Shown piece after piece: positions 1 through 11,690 of a stretch of 64,000 nt of DNA (position 1 is its first letter; every line of letters starts with the position of its first letter). Source of the stretch: Cannabis sativa (taxonomy: Eukaryota > Streptophyta > Magnoliopsida > Rosales > Cannabaceae). Made by a program: the position numbers and the translations under genes. Below the pieces are notes generated by a model. It searched no databases. It was not told the DNA's origin and saw only the letters and a program-made list of their open reading frames with translations. The stretch spans positions 34,709,660 to 34,773,659 of the forward strand of contig NC_083601.1 in assembly GCF_029168945.1 (NCBI RefSeq), written 5' to 3'.

Positions 1-319
1 GAAAACACTTGTGTTGGTCTGTAGGGTCAGTCATCAATCCAGAAAAGCAGCCAGAGTGGCGTACTCGTGTATAAGAGCCATTAGTCCGTGGGTGTAAGGG
101 CCCAATGGAGGCTTGAAGCGGGGACGTTACAAGTTTAATTTGGGTTTATTTGATATTTTAGACCTAGCTATTATTTATTAGATTGGATCAGATCCATCTA
201 GTGTTTTAGATCCAATATCTATTGGATTGAATTGGATTTATTCAATCCAAAAAAAAAGTAAAATTTTAATGTTAATTTTCATATATACATATATATATTT
301 TTTACGTATAACAACATAC
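1..319. other. Unassigned repeat-like flank of the CACTA-like element
   Basis: No gene is visible. The first ~130 bases are relatively GC-rich and look like the end of an unidentified dispersed repeat; nothing in them encodes a recognisable domain. Bases ~155-250 are built from short variants of GGATTGGATC/GATCCAATC. The same motif style resumes at ~1830-2000, so the element at 320-1796 appears to have landed inside an older repeat of this kind. That reading is inference from motif similarity only. Confidence 0.4.
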
Positions 320-1796
320 ACTACAAAAAAGTCTCACTTTTAGTCAAAACAAAATTTGTGACTAAACGTAAAAAAGTTGTGACTAATTATAAAATACCAT
401 TCTTATGTTGTGACTAAAAGGTGCGGGGCTAAAGGTATTAGTCACAAAAATTATAATTTATTGTGACTAAAATGTGTTACAATTTGTTGTGACTAAATGT
501 GTTTTTAGTCACAATACTTGTTGTGACTAAAATTAAATTAGTGACAAATTGTAACTAAATGCTATATTTTAATCTCAAGTAATATTTTTTTGTAACTAAA
601 AGTCACATTTAATCGCAAAAAATTTAGGGCTTTTTTCATAAATGTACAACAAAAATAACATAATTACAAAAAATGTGCAAAAAAATATTATTTAAAAAAT
701 TATACATTTTGAAAACTTATTACATGAAACCATACATTTTAATCATTAAATAAAAAAAACATGTTTATTAAAACTCAAAATATACAATTTCGTAAAATTA
801 ATTAAACAATTTTATAAAAATAAACAAGTTAAATATTTTTTTATTAAAAAATAAATGTTTATTATCTATTTTAGTATGAATTATTATAATTTAATAAGAT
901 TTTTTTTAATAAAATACAATATCAAAATTATAAACATTAATGTATATAAATATAAATCAATACTTAAAATTACTAAAAATAAACATGACACATATGTGAA
1001 TATTATTATTTTGTTTATTAAATTAGTATGTTTAATAAATAAAAAAAAATAAACATTTATATATATAAAGTATTTTATATTATTAGTATGTTTATTATAA
1101 TTGTAAACATAAAAATAGACATAGCCAATTTATATTATACTAAAATAAATATATTTTCATTTAAAAAAAAAATAAGTATATTTTCTTTTTATTTTTTCTA
1201 TATATTGATTATTTTTTAATGAGTTAGTGAGCAAATTTCTATTGAAGTATAATTTTTATATCAAAAAATAAATAAACAAACATAACTTTATAAATTCTAA
1301 AAATTATTTAATTAGAAAAAATAAACATGACACAATAAACAAAGAAAAAGATAAAGATAAATAATTTTTATATATATATTGTTTATTTTCTAAAAAATTA
1401 CTAAAAAATAAACATAACACATAGAGTGATATAATAAACCTATGTGAATATTATTATTTTGTTTATTAAATTAGTATGTTTAATTAATAGAAAATAAAAT
1501 AAACACATGTATAAAATGTTTTATATTATTGATATGTTTATTATAATTGTAAACATAAAGATAAACATAGTCAATATTACCATATATATAATAATCAATA
1601 ATTATTACCATATATATTATAAAAAATTAAAAAAAAAAGTTTATAATTATATATAAAAATGTATGAGAAAATGATAATAAGTTTTTTTTGCACATATTTT
1701 GTAATTAATTAAAATAATGTATACAAAATTGTAAAATGCCCAAAAATTTATGTTATGACTAAAAGGTTGTCACTGAAAGTAGCTATTTTTTGTAGT
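320..1796. mobile_element. Non-autonomous CACTA-like DNA transposon
   Basis: The ends are perfect 11-bp inverted repeats, ACTACAAAAAA at 320-330 and TTTTTTGTAGT at 1786-1796. They are flanked by a 3-bp duplication TAC (317-319 and 1797-1799). Counting the preceding C, the left end reads CACTACAAAAAA, the common CACTA-superfamily terminus. About 300 bases inside the left end hold many copies, in both orientations, of TTGTGACTAA/TTAGTCACAA (about 335-620). One degraded copy pair lies near the right end (about 1755-1775). Such subterminal repeats are typical binding sites for the CACTA transposase. The interior is very AT-rich, with no transposase or captured gene, so the copy must depend on an enzyme made elsewhere. 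PIF/Harbinger also makes 3-bp duplications, but its target is TWA rather than TAC. Confidence 0.75.
335..620. repeat. Subterminal TTGTGACTAA repeat array
   Basis: At least eight copies of a ~10-bp motif, TTGTGACTAA or its reverse complement TTAGTCACAA, are scattered at irregular spacing, some degenerate (for example TTGTAACTAA). They lie just inside the left end of the CACTA-like element. The irregular spacing and mixed orientation fit transposase-binding subterminal repeats and exclude a CRISPR array. Confidence 0.7.
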
Positions 1797-2376
1797 TACT
1801 CATTCAAACTAAATGAAAATATTATTTAGTTCGATTGGATGTTGGATGTATTGGATTTTTGTACACCCCATCCAATATCCGATCCGATCTGATTAGATAT
1901 TGAAAAATAACATTCAATCTGATCCGATCACAATTAGATATCTAACATTTGATGGTCGGTTGTAATTGGATCGGTCAGTTGTTATTAGATTAGATCAACT
2001 TATACGCACTCATAAATATAAGTAGTTCGCCCTCCAATTAATAGTTCAAAATTAGAGTTGGTCAAAATTATCGTTTTACCCTTCTAATTATCTTTTCATT
2101 TCTTATATATCATTAATTCAATGTGAACAGATAATTTATAACTTATTATAGATTTGGATCCAACTGATAGCACTCCCCGAATTAACACTAACTAATATTC
2201 GATCCGTTAGGAAAGCTTAGATTCTATTATTTTATAACATATTTCTAACCACTCACGCTATTAAGCTCCCAAAATAGAAGTTGTAAGAATCATTGATGAG
2301 TCCATACTTTCTAAATATGGCTAATTTATGTATTAATATTCTTAAATTGATTTTTTAAATTATTTATTAGTGTGAT
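1797..2376. other. Gene-free interval
   Basis: After the target-site duplication the sequence returns to GATCCGATC/GGATTGGAT-type repeats (about 1830-2000) that resemble those left of the CACTA-like element. The rest, to ~2376, is plain AT-rich DNA. I see no coding signal, RNA gene or clear element boundary. Confidence 0.4.
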
Positions 2377-4001
2377 TATAATTTTTTAGGCTATTTTAAA
2401 GACTAGTCAGCGAGCTCAGTTTTACAAAGTAGAACTTAATTACAAATTTTTACGACCTTGAATGTAGAATTGGACTTGGAGCTCAATATGAAAGTTGTAG
2501 ATCTCGTTTTTCAGATTTTTAAAACATCTTGAATCGTCCAATTCTGAGTTTTATTGAAGAAGTTATGGCAAAAATACTAATCACATGATAAAAAAAATTT
2601 GGCAGGAAGTCGTGGCCGCGACAAGGAGGTGATTTTTGGGAAACATTCGAATTTTAATCTTTTTTTTTAAGTGAGATATTTTTAAGGATTATAAATATGA
2701 CTTCTAGGGTACGAATTTTGGTACTTTTGAACTACGAAATTGAAAGAAAAACTGAGAGAGAGAGCAAGAAGAAGATAGAGATTGCGACTTCGAGTGTTCT
2801 ACATCACAGTTCTTTTTCTTCTCCTTAAACTCTTACTATTTACTATGTTTTTTTTATAATGTCTAGTTTCGAGTAATTTTTTTTAGTTAAGAGTTATTTC
2901 AAAACCCGAGACATGAGTTTTTAATTTCATTAATGAATGATAATTTCTAGTTTCCATTATATCAAATTGCTTCTATTTTTCTATGTTCCATTAATGGCAA
3001 AAAAATCTGTATTTTTTTTTCATTTTCGACAGTTTAAAACTGTCGCCTATAACAGGCTTAATTAGGGTATATGCGACAATTTTAAACCGTGCCCTATACT
3101 ATAGGCGACAATTTAAAACCGTCGTCTATAGTATAGGGCACGGTTTTAAACCGTGCCCTATACTATAATTTTTTAGGCTATTTTAAAGACTAGTCATGCA
3201 TTTGGAGTCTTTTGGAGAGATTTTAACACATTTTGGTAAAAATAGTAGAAGTCAGCGAGCTCGATTTTGTAAAGTAGAACTTAATTACAAATTTTTACGA
3301 CCTTGAATGTAGAATTGGACTTCAAGCTCAATATGAAAGTTGTAGATCTCGTTCTCAGATTTTTAGAACATCTTGAATCTTCCAATTTTGAGTTTTATTG
3401 AAAAAGTTATGGCCAAAATATTAATCACATGATAAAAAATTTTTGGCAGGAAGTCGCGCGTGGCCGCGACAAGGAGGTGATTTTTGGGAAACATTCGAAT
3501 TTTATCTTTTTTTTAAGTGAGATATTTTTAAGGATTATAAATATGACTTCTAGGGTACGAATTTCGTCACTTTTGAACTACGAAATTGAAAGAGAAACTT
3601 AGAGAGAGAGAGAAAGAGCAAGAAGAAGACAGAGATTGCGACTTCGAGTGTTCTACATCACAGTTCTTTTTCTTCTCCTTAAACTCTTACTATTTACTAT
3701 GATTTTGATTATAATGTCTAGTTTCGAGTAATTTTTTTTAGTTAAGAATTATTTCAAAACCCGAGACATGAGTTTTTAATTTCATTAATGAATGATAATT
3801 TTTAGTTTCTATTATATTAAATTGCTTCTATTTTTCTATGTTCCATTAATGGTAAAAAAATCTGTATTTTTTTTTTTCATTTTCGACAGTTTAAAACTGT
3901 CGTCTATAACAGGCTTAATTAGGGTATATGCGACGATTTTAAACCGTGCCCTATACTATAGGCGACAGTTTAAAACCGTGGCCTATAGTATAGGGCACGG
4001 T
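2377..4001. repeat. Tandem duplication of a ~790-830 bp repeat unit
   Basis: Copy 1 runs ~2377-3163 and copy 2 ~3164-4001, starting with the same TATAATTTTTTAGGCTA and staying nearly identical throughout. Copy 2 keeps a 58-bp segment (about 3193-3250) that copy 1 lacks. That segment is bracketed by AGTCA on both sides, so copy 1 probably lost it by deletion at 5-bp microhomology. Each unit contains a GC-rich core (GGCAGGAAGTCG...GGCCGCGACAAGG), a GAGA-rich stretch, and ends in palindromic GGCGACGGTTTAAAACC-like sequence. The core resembles the repeat at ~11.3-11.7 kb. No intact coding sequence was found. Confidence 0.75.
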
Positions 4002-4163
4002 TTAAATCCGTCGCCTATATCCTAGGCCTGTTATAGGCGACGGTTTTAAACCATCGAGAAGTCTACATTAGCGATAGTCGTATAGGCAACGGTTATAAAA
4101 ACTGACGAAAATATTTTAAACGATTATTTAAAAACGTCAAAAAATATCATTTGTGTAGTAGTG
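3029..4163. mobile_element. CACTA-like terminus with long palindromes (5' end not found)
   Basis: Nested inverted repeats of GGCGACGGTTTTAAACC and TATAGGGCACGGTTT type fill 3029-3167 and 3886-4055. The region 3127-3167 is a near-perfect 41-base palindrome. The right side ends TGTGTAGTAGTG at 4152-4163, whose complement begins CACTACTACACA, like a CACTA-family end. Palindromic subterminal repeats beside such an end are common in non-autonomous CACTA elements. No matching left terminus or target duplication was found, so the element may be truncated or misassigned. Confidence 0.45.
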
Positions 4164-4894
4164 TGTACAACAGCTAGTAAGAAACACAAATCATCTAAGA
4201 CTATAAATTCAAAACACTCACTTTAGCTCTATTAGAAAGAACGAACTTATATATTAAAGCCGGAGAATTAGGCAAAAATGAGTGAAATTCTAATTATATC
4301 GAAAAGCTATATATATCTTCCGAAACTATACACCAAATATAACAAGTTATAATTAAGGATTCAGAGACAAATTATTATTTATTATATTATTTTTTTTGAC
4401 ACATACATATTATTTATTAAATTTCATTTAGAACAAATAAAATAAATTACCAAAATGGTAATCGTGCCAATAATGAAAATGGTATTTAGGCTAATGCATG
4501 CTAAGGCAAGCAAATAAAATGCAACACAACAAAAGATCTTATTTAGCAAAAAAAAGAAAAGGCGCTAAGGCAAGCAAACGAAGACGATAATAATAAGATA
4601 AGATTTGCTAGACAATAGAACTAATTAATGACGAAGACATTTCCACATATAATATATAATAACATTCAACATTTAAAATCTGAATGTAATGTATATATAT
4701 ATGTAAATATCTTTTGAATTGATTGATCAGCTAAGAGCACACTCTAGCTATAGTAGTATAGAATATAATTATATGTTGATATATATATATATATCACATA
4801 TAATGCGACATAAAACGAAGAAATAATGATCAATATAGTATTTTTCGTCACACACGAAGAAAGAAGAAGAATACATATATATATATATAAATGT
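4164..4894. other. Gene-free interval downstream of the FAR gene
   Basis: AT-rich DNA without coding signal. It must hold the 3' untranslated region and polyadenylation site of the minus-strand fatty acyl-CoA reductase gene next to 4895. The (TA)n runs around 4775-4795 and 4870-4890 are simple repeats. Confidence 0.5.
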
Positions 4895-7800
4895 TTATTT
4901 TTTGATGACGAACTTCTTGACTCCAGGAATGTGAATATTGATGAGGTAGTCTTTCCAATCAATGCACTTTGGATCGAAGTTGAACAGATCCACTTCATCA
5001 TTAGAACTGCTCATCTCCCTTGCTTTTCCTCGGAGCCTCTCTGAGTTAGTGTCATCAAAGCTGCATTTACATTATAATATATTATTAATAATATATAACA
5101 ATATATATAATTAATTGTGCTATTTGTGAAATTAATTATTAAATTGAATCGTTGTATATATATACTTACATGCCCTTGAATAGAACATATGGTTTGTAAA
5201 GTTGCACCAAACGCGTTACCAAATTGAATTTTCGCATATTCGTAACATACAAATCTCGAAAATACGACGGAAAGGCTTTGCTCAACAATTGCAGTATCTA
5301 TATATACATATATTAATCAAAAGAAATTAAATTAAAACAATGAAATATATAGATAATTGATTACATATATAATATATATTAATGGAACTATACAAACCTG
5401 TAGAGGTATAAGGTAGCATAAAAGCATGTAGATTCTGAAAATAGCCATATTAGAAAATACTATGCCCTTGCTGATTATGATTGGTTTTCCATCCATGTTG
5501 ATCAAAGGATTTTTAGTAAAGTACGAGTAGCTAAACTGGCGGAGTGAAGAGAAATTTACTGGATTTCTCAGGGAGGACCCCACGTGGTAAATATTATTGT
5601 AATTATTATTATTATTATTATTATTGCTCGTTCTACTAGGACATTGATTTGCATGGGCAACCATAGCTACTATCATTGCATTTATCAACATGTCACCGGG
5701 TATCTGTAATACATTATAATATACATATATATCCATGTCAGGGCCATTAATGGAAAACATATTAATTTTATTAAAAACATATATGCTAATGTCATATGAT
5801 GACATACATGTATTATATACAATATTTTATTTTTACTTATTAAGGAGTCTATAAATGTAGATATTTATAGTTGACCTACCACTCAGTCAACTAAATGATG
5901 ACGTTTGTAAATAAAGAAAATGTTAGTTGATCAATATACTTGCGAATTACTTTACTTGCGAGTAAAGTAACGATCGAGAATTACTGTGAGAATTATTTGT
6001 GATGTGTTTTTAAAATAATTAATATACGTACATGGATATGGTGATGGAGTATTAAGTACTACACTTACCATGTCCATGATACAACCTGGATCGGCAAGAA
6101 AACATGTTATCTTCCCTTTACCGTGGCCAACAACTACACTATCAACAGTCCTGCATTTATGAACAAACATACAATATTAATTTTACTATATGATAATGTA
6201 AATGTAAATATATAATAACTAATTACTGTAGCTGTAAATTACCTCAAACCTTCAATCCAACCAGGAAAAGGTTCTTTGTAAGTGCTGGTAATCATTGTAG
6301 GACGTATAATAACAGTTGGCAAGCTGTCTTTGTACTGCCCAATACACATTTCTCCCAGGGCCTTAGTGAATACATAAGTATTAGGCCAACCAAATTTCTT
6401 TGCCCTGTTCAAAGTTCGATATTATATATATTAGTTAAAACTTAATTAGTTATAGAACTTTTATTTGTGGTAAAAAAAAAATTAACCTTTGAAGTCCAAA
6501 ATCTCTCATGTCTGATGCAATAAGTTGTTCTGAAATACCCTGTGACCTCAAGGCATCCAATTTTTGAGCAGCCAGTTTCATCTCAATTTCAAAATCTAAT
6601 TTAGATGAAGTTGATTTTAATGTTTCTCCTTGGTATACTTCTTTCTCCATTATCACTCCCTCTCCTTCCCCGCAAACATAAGCTGTAAATTCATAATATT
6701 ATTCATATAAATAGATGGGTGAATTCATTGCATTTAATTTGAAAACAACTCATAAAATAATAAGGCAAAACTGACCGGTTGATACGTGGAGAAGCATCTT
6801 TAGCTTGACACATTTCATGGCAAATTTCAGAACATTCATAACTCCCATTGAATTGATATTGAGAGCAGTATCATATCTGCCAAACATTATATATACTTAG
6901 AACATTTCCTAAAGTATTGTCGTGCATACAGCTATATATATCTATATCTATATGATTAGTGAGTATATATATGTATACATACATGTATTCCAGTTGATAC
7001 ATAGTAATGCCTATTTTCTTTTTTTACAAGACAGTAGTTTTTGTAGATCGATATCATAAATTTCTTTCTCTATGATATTTTTTTTAGAAAAAAAACAATG
7101 CATTTTAGATAAAAAAAAAAAGATCTAGATAAAATTTTTGTGTACGTTTGCCGTACGTTTGGTGATATTAGAAGTCGAAGATTATACTTTCAATACTCTA
7201 AATTATTTCGTTTTTAAAAAAATACACTAAATTATTTAATTTTTTTAAGAAAATAAAAATTTTCTGTAAAAAATTAGAAATCTTAACTTTTCTACAGATC
7301 TATATGTGTGATTTGCCATATCAGTACACGAGAAATATGCACCAGTACCATAAATGTGAGATAGTAAGAGAGGTAGGTTTAAATGTACGGGGCCATAAAT
7401 AAAAGTAAATTGGCTAAATACTATTTTGAATTAATTATTTGACAAAAGTTACCCCGCTGATACTTTTTGTTTTATTACGTTAATTGAGACTGTCTTTTAA
7501 TATAATTAAATATATAGCATGAATAGATACAAAAATGGTAGGTATAACTTTATTCAAAAAAAAAAAAGGTAGGTATAACTAGTCTGCTCAGAACACTTTT
7601 AGCTTATTAAATTTTAGTCCAAACGAAAATTAAAGTTATTAGGAAATATATAAGATCTGAATTGCGATCTAATTCATAACATTAATTTTTTTTAAAGCAT
7701 AAGATGCAAATAGTATTTACTCAAAAAGAAAATTAAAAAATTGAGGAGATTCCATACACAATTTATGAAGGAATTTTAATGAAATTATATATATAAAGTA

Positions 7801-8475
7801 TATATACGTATATACCTTTCATAGAAGTCCGTTGTGGCAGCAGAGTTGACGATAACATCTATATCTTTCCACATCTCTTCACTGAGATTTGCATCTTTGA
7901 CTCCCAAGTTTTGCATACTAACATCTCCAGCTACTGGAATCAACTTTTCTGATATAAACGATTCAAACTCCTTACCCCATTTCCCCCTAATTTCCTTGAA
8001 CAACTCCTTCCCTATCACCTTCATTATATAATATCATTATATATTAAAACTCACAGTTTAATTATTATATCATATGTTATTGTTTTACATACTCATTAAT
8101 GTATATAAATATAAATATTCAAACTTGTATAACGTTATATATATATATATGTTAAACCTCAGATTGCATGCGTTGGATAGCTGAGTCGTCATCTGGAGCT
8201 CTTAAAAGAAGATAGAACTTCTTCACATTTGGTTGAATCCTCAATATTTTCTCCACAAGAACTGCAAATACATACATATATGTATGTTCAAAAAAATTAT
8301 GAATGAAAAACAGAAAAATAATGTATAAGATCCAAAAAACATGAAGAGATAATATATTTATGGATTGTAGTTTATTAACAAAAATAATATACGTACGTTT
8401 TCCAAGAAAGCCAGTGGATCCCGTTACCAAGATAGTTTTACTCTCTAGAAAATGTTGTATGCTTTCCATCTCCAT
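4895..8475 (-). CDS. FAR: Alcohol-forming fatty acyl-CoA reductase
   Basis: The product reduces very-long-chain or long-chain fatty acyl-CoA to primary fatty alcohols with NADPH, for waxes, suberin or related lipids. I can join ten GT-AG exons: 8475-8397, 8261-8158, 8018-7816, 6876-6776, 6682-6487, 6404-6243, 6150-6069, 5703-5398, 5297-5170 and 5060-4895. These give 508 codons, close to the usual ~490-500. Visible features are the Rossmann motif TGSTGFLG (residues 18-25), the catalytic YxxxK (Y238, K242, in WPNTYVFTK), the family motif IPGDM at 310-314, and a C-terminal FAR domain ending VIKK. There is no N-terminal plastid extension, so it fits the endomembrane FAR1/3/4/5/8 group rather than FAR2/6. 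The start MEMES has a second Met two codons later. Exon 8 carries an unusual Asn run (336-346). Intron 3 is the longest (939 bases). The exact paralog (for example FAR3/CER4) is not resolved. Confidence 0.94.
5598..5626 (-). repeat. Coding AAT trinucleotide repeat in FAR exon 8
   Basis: A run of AAT codons, interrupted once by TAT, encodes eight Asn, one Tyr and two Asn at residues 336-346, just after the IPGDM motif region. Other FAR proteins have a variable loop here, so the tract may be tolerated. Its pure triplet structure suggests length polymorphism between individuals. Confidence 0.8.
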
Positions 8476-8583
8476 ATATAATTATTCTCCTTGAAAATTA
8501 TAAAATGAACAAGTGATATTCGAGATGAGATGATTTCCTTGCCAATATCAACTCCAACACGTTTATGAATAGGCTATATTGAG

Positions 8584-8587
<4 letters not shown>

Positions 8588-8633
<46 letters not shown>
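8588..8633 (-). repeat. (GA)n microsatellite in the FAR leader
   Basis: An uninterrupted 46-base CT tract on the plus strand reads as (GA)23 in the transcript direction. It lies ~110-160 bases upstream of the FAR start codon and directly downstream of a TATA-like sequence, so it is probably in the 5' untranslated region. GAGA-type leaders are frequent in plant genes and can bind BPC/GAGA-binding factors. Confidence 0.7.
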
Positions 8634-8635
<2 letters not shown>

Positions 8636-8638
<3 letters not shown>

Positions 8639-8649
8639 TTATATAAAGA
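8636..8649 (-). promoter_or_regulatory. Probable TATA box of the FAR gene
   Basis: Read on the minus strand the sequence is CTTTATATAAATAT. It is a good TATA match 160-175 bases upstream of the ATG and immediately upstream of the GA tract, putting the likely transcription start inside or beside that tract. Other TA-rich stretches nearby could substitute. Confidence 0.5.
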
Positions 8650-8699
8650 TAGAGTACTATACTTGTATTCTGAAAAAGGGCAATGTATATAGAAATATA

Positions 8700-11183
8700 T
8701 ATACACTACATGCAATGCAAGTAGTAGTTCATTTGTTTGGTTCACATTAGGGCGGCTCTATTATTTTACTTCCCTAATTCACTACATCTACAATTGACGA
8801 TCCCATTAATGAAACGCCGTACTCTTTTTTAAATGTCTTTTATTTCTATTTTTATTATATTACATATATATATATATGTGGTTTAATTAATTATAAGTTT
8901 GTTGTGAAAGTTATGGTTTTTAGTTGGGGAAACATTTATGACTTTTAATGGTAGGCACACACATATATATATATATGAATGTTGTCACATAGTGACATTG
9001 ACATTCGCGATTTTTCTTTTTTAAACGTCGATTATAAATTAAATTACGACAACATATATATAAATATTATATTTTAAAAAAAAAACAATTTATTACCTAA
9101 TTATAATTTGAGATAATAAACATTCAAAAGCAATAATATTGTAATTATATATCGTATGCAACTTTTTTTATTTCGAGGTGTGTTGTTCAAAAATTTAGTA
9201 CTAGTACTACTATATATCTCAAACAAAAATAATAATAAAATTAAATTAAGTATTGTTATTGTTTAAAAAAAAAATTACTATTTATTGTACGTTGTGATCA
9301 ATTATTTTCTACAGAAATTGTTATAAAACTACATGTTTTGTAGATAGATTTTAATAAAATAAATTACATAGTTTTTTCTTTTAGAGTACTGTGTTCTCGA
9401 TTATATATGGTGTGGAACAGTGGAAGGGTGCATAAAAAGTTTAATACACAGCTAGATAATCATATAATAAGTATAATAAAGATTGGATTGTGTGGGTTCT
9501 AATAGTTAGATTAATTTTGGTACATAATTCAATTATTTAATGAAAATTCAATAATTCCAAATATCCAATCATTCCAAATTCAATCCAAATTCAGTAGTTA
9601 GAGTATTCTAATAATAGTTATAATTGAGGTACTCCACATAAGTACCTGAATATATAGTTTGTTTTGTTATTAATATTTCTAAAAGTGTATAAGACTCCAT
9701 ATTAATTTACACTAATAGTTATTTATTGTGTAATATTTAGAACCATAAAATGTTGTTTAGCATTTCTCTTATCAATATTATTCTAGTTATGTATACCACT
9801 CAAGAGTCATTGTCTATAAACCAAACAACCCATTTTTGTTTAAAAAAAAACAAAAAAATATCTATACACAAAAACAGAAAGAAAGAAATAGTCAACTAAG
9901 GACACAACACGTGGCTAGTGGCGACAAGGAACAATGACAGGTGAGTCCTACTTTTCCGACTATATGGGTATGTAATATGTATGGGTATGCACATTGAATC
10001 TCCAACTTATGAAGAGAGAGTGGGTAGACTATAGCTTTAGTCGGTCAGATCTTAACCTGCTATAATTTATGGATCCCTTATCAATTGCCACTCCTAGTAA
10101 TTTTATCAGACTATGAATAGATATTATTATAATTATTAAGGTGACCAACTCAGTATGATTGTAATTCAACACCAATCGAGATGATTGGGTTGGGGGGGCT
10201 TCAATTCATATTTGTATTTTTCGTCCATATATAATAATATAAAAAGTTAATAATGGACCACTTATTAATTGTTTTATTTACCGGCTGTGGTTAAATATTA
10301 TACATGTCTCTCTTTCATGTGTATGGCAACAAAATATATATGTATAGTTTTATAATCATAGCTTCATATATAGATATATAGCAGCATATATCTCTCATAA
10401 TGAATAATTAAGTTTTTCTTTTTGATTAATTAAAGATCTTATTAGCATTTTTCGGTCGAATATTATATTCTAATATTATACATATATATATAATCAATGC
10501 ATGGGATATAATTAATCTGATTAAGATATCAATGTAGACAAATTATAGCTTATCCAACAAGTGATCCAATGGTTGTTTAATCTCTTATATTTTGTATGTT
10601 TATTGGTAGGTTACCTATATAATATGGCATCTTACCAGATCACTTTTGTTATATTCAAAACATTAGGTTTTACGTGTGTGTTTATAAATTTATATATATG
10701 TGTATGTGTACATAAATATATATTAACGTGATTTATGTCGTTGTAGGTATATAAAAAATCTAAGGACAGGTACTGTAGGTATCTAATAAATAATATATAG
10801 TAATATTTGTAGTCAAGAGCTAGATAATCAGTTCCCAAAATTAAGATAACCTAGTACGACTTTATATTATTAGGTAACAATTAGGAATGTCAAATATGTA
10901 TACATTTTCTCTTTATCATTTTCTAATTGTCTTAAAAAATTTGTTGGTAATAAGACAGGTTACTAGTGGTATCAATTTTATTACTCCAAATAAATGTAAC
11001 TATATAATAGTCACGATCGAAAAACATTAACCGAAGGAGGAATTGGATACGCTAGCTTGCTCTATATAGCGCCTTCAATAATATTCTTTATTTTTTGTTT
11101 AACTAAAATAGCTAGAAAATTAAAATAAAGTCACTTTTCTTATTATTGATCCAATCATGCTTTTTATTTTATTTAGTATTTAA
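8700..11183. other. Gene-free intergenic region
   Basis: AT-rich DNA upstream of the FAR gene. Short open frames are low-complexity and show no family resemblance. No tRNA, inverted-repeat element or LTR boundary was recognised. Distal FAR regulatory sequence would be here, but nothing specific can be pointed to. Confidence 0.4.
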
Positions 11184-11329
11184 TTATTTTAATAGTATTT
11201 TATAATTTGAATTTTTTAAATATAAATTAATTTTATAAAATAATAAAAAAAGTAATAATAATTTTGAATAAAATACTATTAAAAAGATTAGCAAAAAAAG
11301 TAGAGAACTCTCTACATTTAGAGAGCTCC

Positions 11330-11690
11330 CTATCCTTTTGCTATTGTAGAGCATCATTTTTAGGTATGGTTTGTGTTGATTTTGAATGCATGAAAAGTTG
11401 AGTTTCTTGTGGAAGCAGGGGTTGTTGCCGCGGCCACAGCAAGGCTCGCCGCAGCGAGCTCCAAGAGGTTGGAGTCGCGTGGCAAGGGCTTGGGTCGCCG
11501 CAACGAGGGCCCAATTATCCCAGTTTCTTTGGTTTTCTCGTTTTTGCCATAACTTTTGATTCTGAACTCTGTTTTGGATGTTCTTGATATCGCTGGAAAG
11601 TTTGTTTTGGACTCTGTGTGTTAATCTATAATTGGAGTTCATATTATGTGTATATATGAAAATGAATTTAGAATTAACCCTATTTGTGAA
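11330..11690 (-). repeat. GC-rich dispersed repeat fragment related to the 2.4-kb unit
   Basis: A stretch of much higher GC than its surroundings contains GCCGCGGCCACAGC, and then a segment whose minus strand reads AAAAGTTATGGCAAAAA followed further on by TGTGGCCGCGGC. The same order, a sentence-like string with AAGTTATGGCAAAAATAC and then GTGGCCGCGAC, occurs in the duplicated unit at 2.4-2.65 kb. The two are probably diverged fragments of one retrotransposon-like family. A 152-codon open frame crosses it on the minus strand but has no recognisable domain. Confidence 0.5.

Noticed and set aside
335..620. Repeated TTGTGACTAA motif as a CRISPR-like array
   Set aside because: Mixed orientation, irregular spacing, short motif, located inside a DNA transposon of a plant genome.
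11184..11642. A 152-codon minus-strand gene
   Set aside because: No domain or start context; it lies in a dispersed repeat shared with 2.4 kb, and ends in low-complexity hydrophobic sequence.
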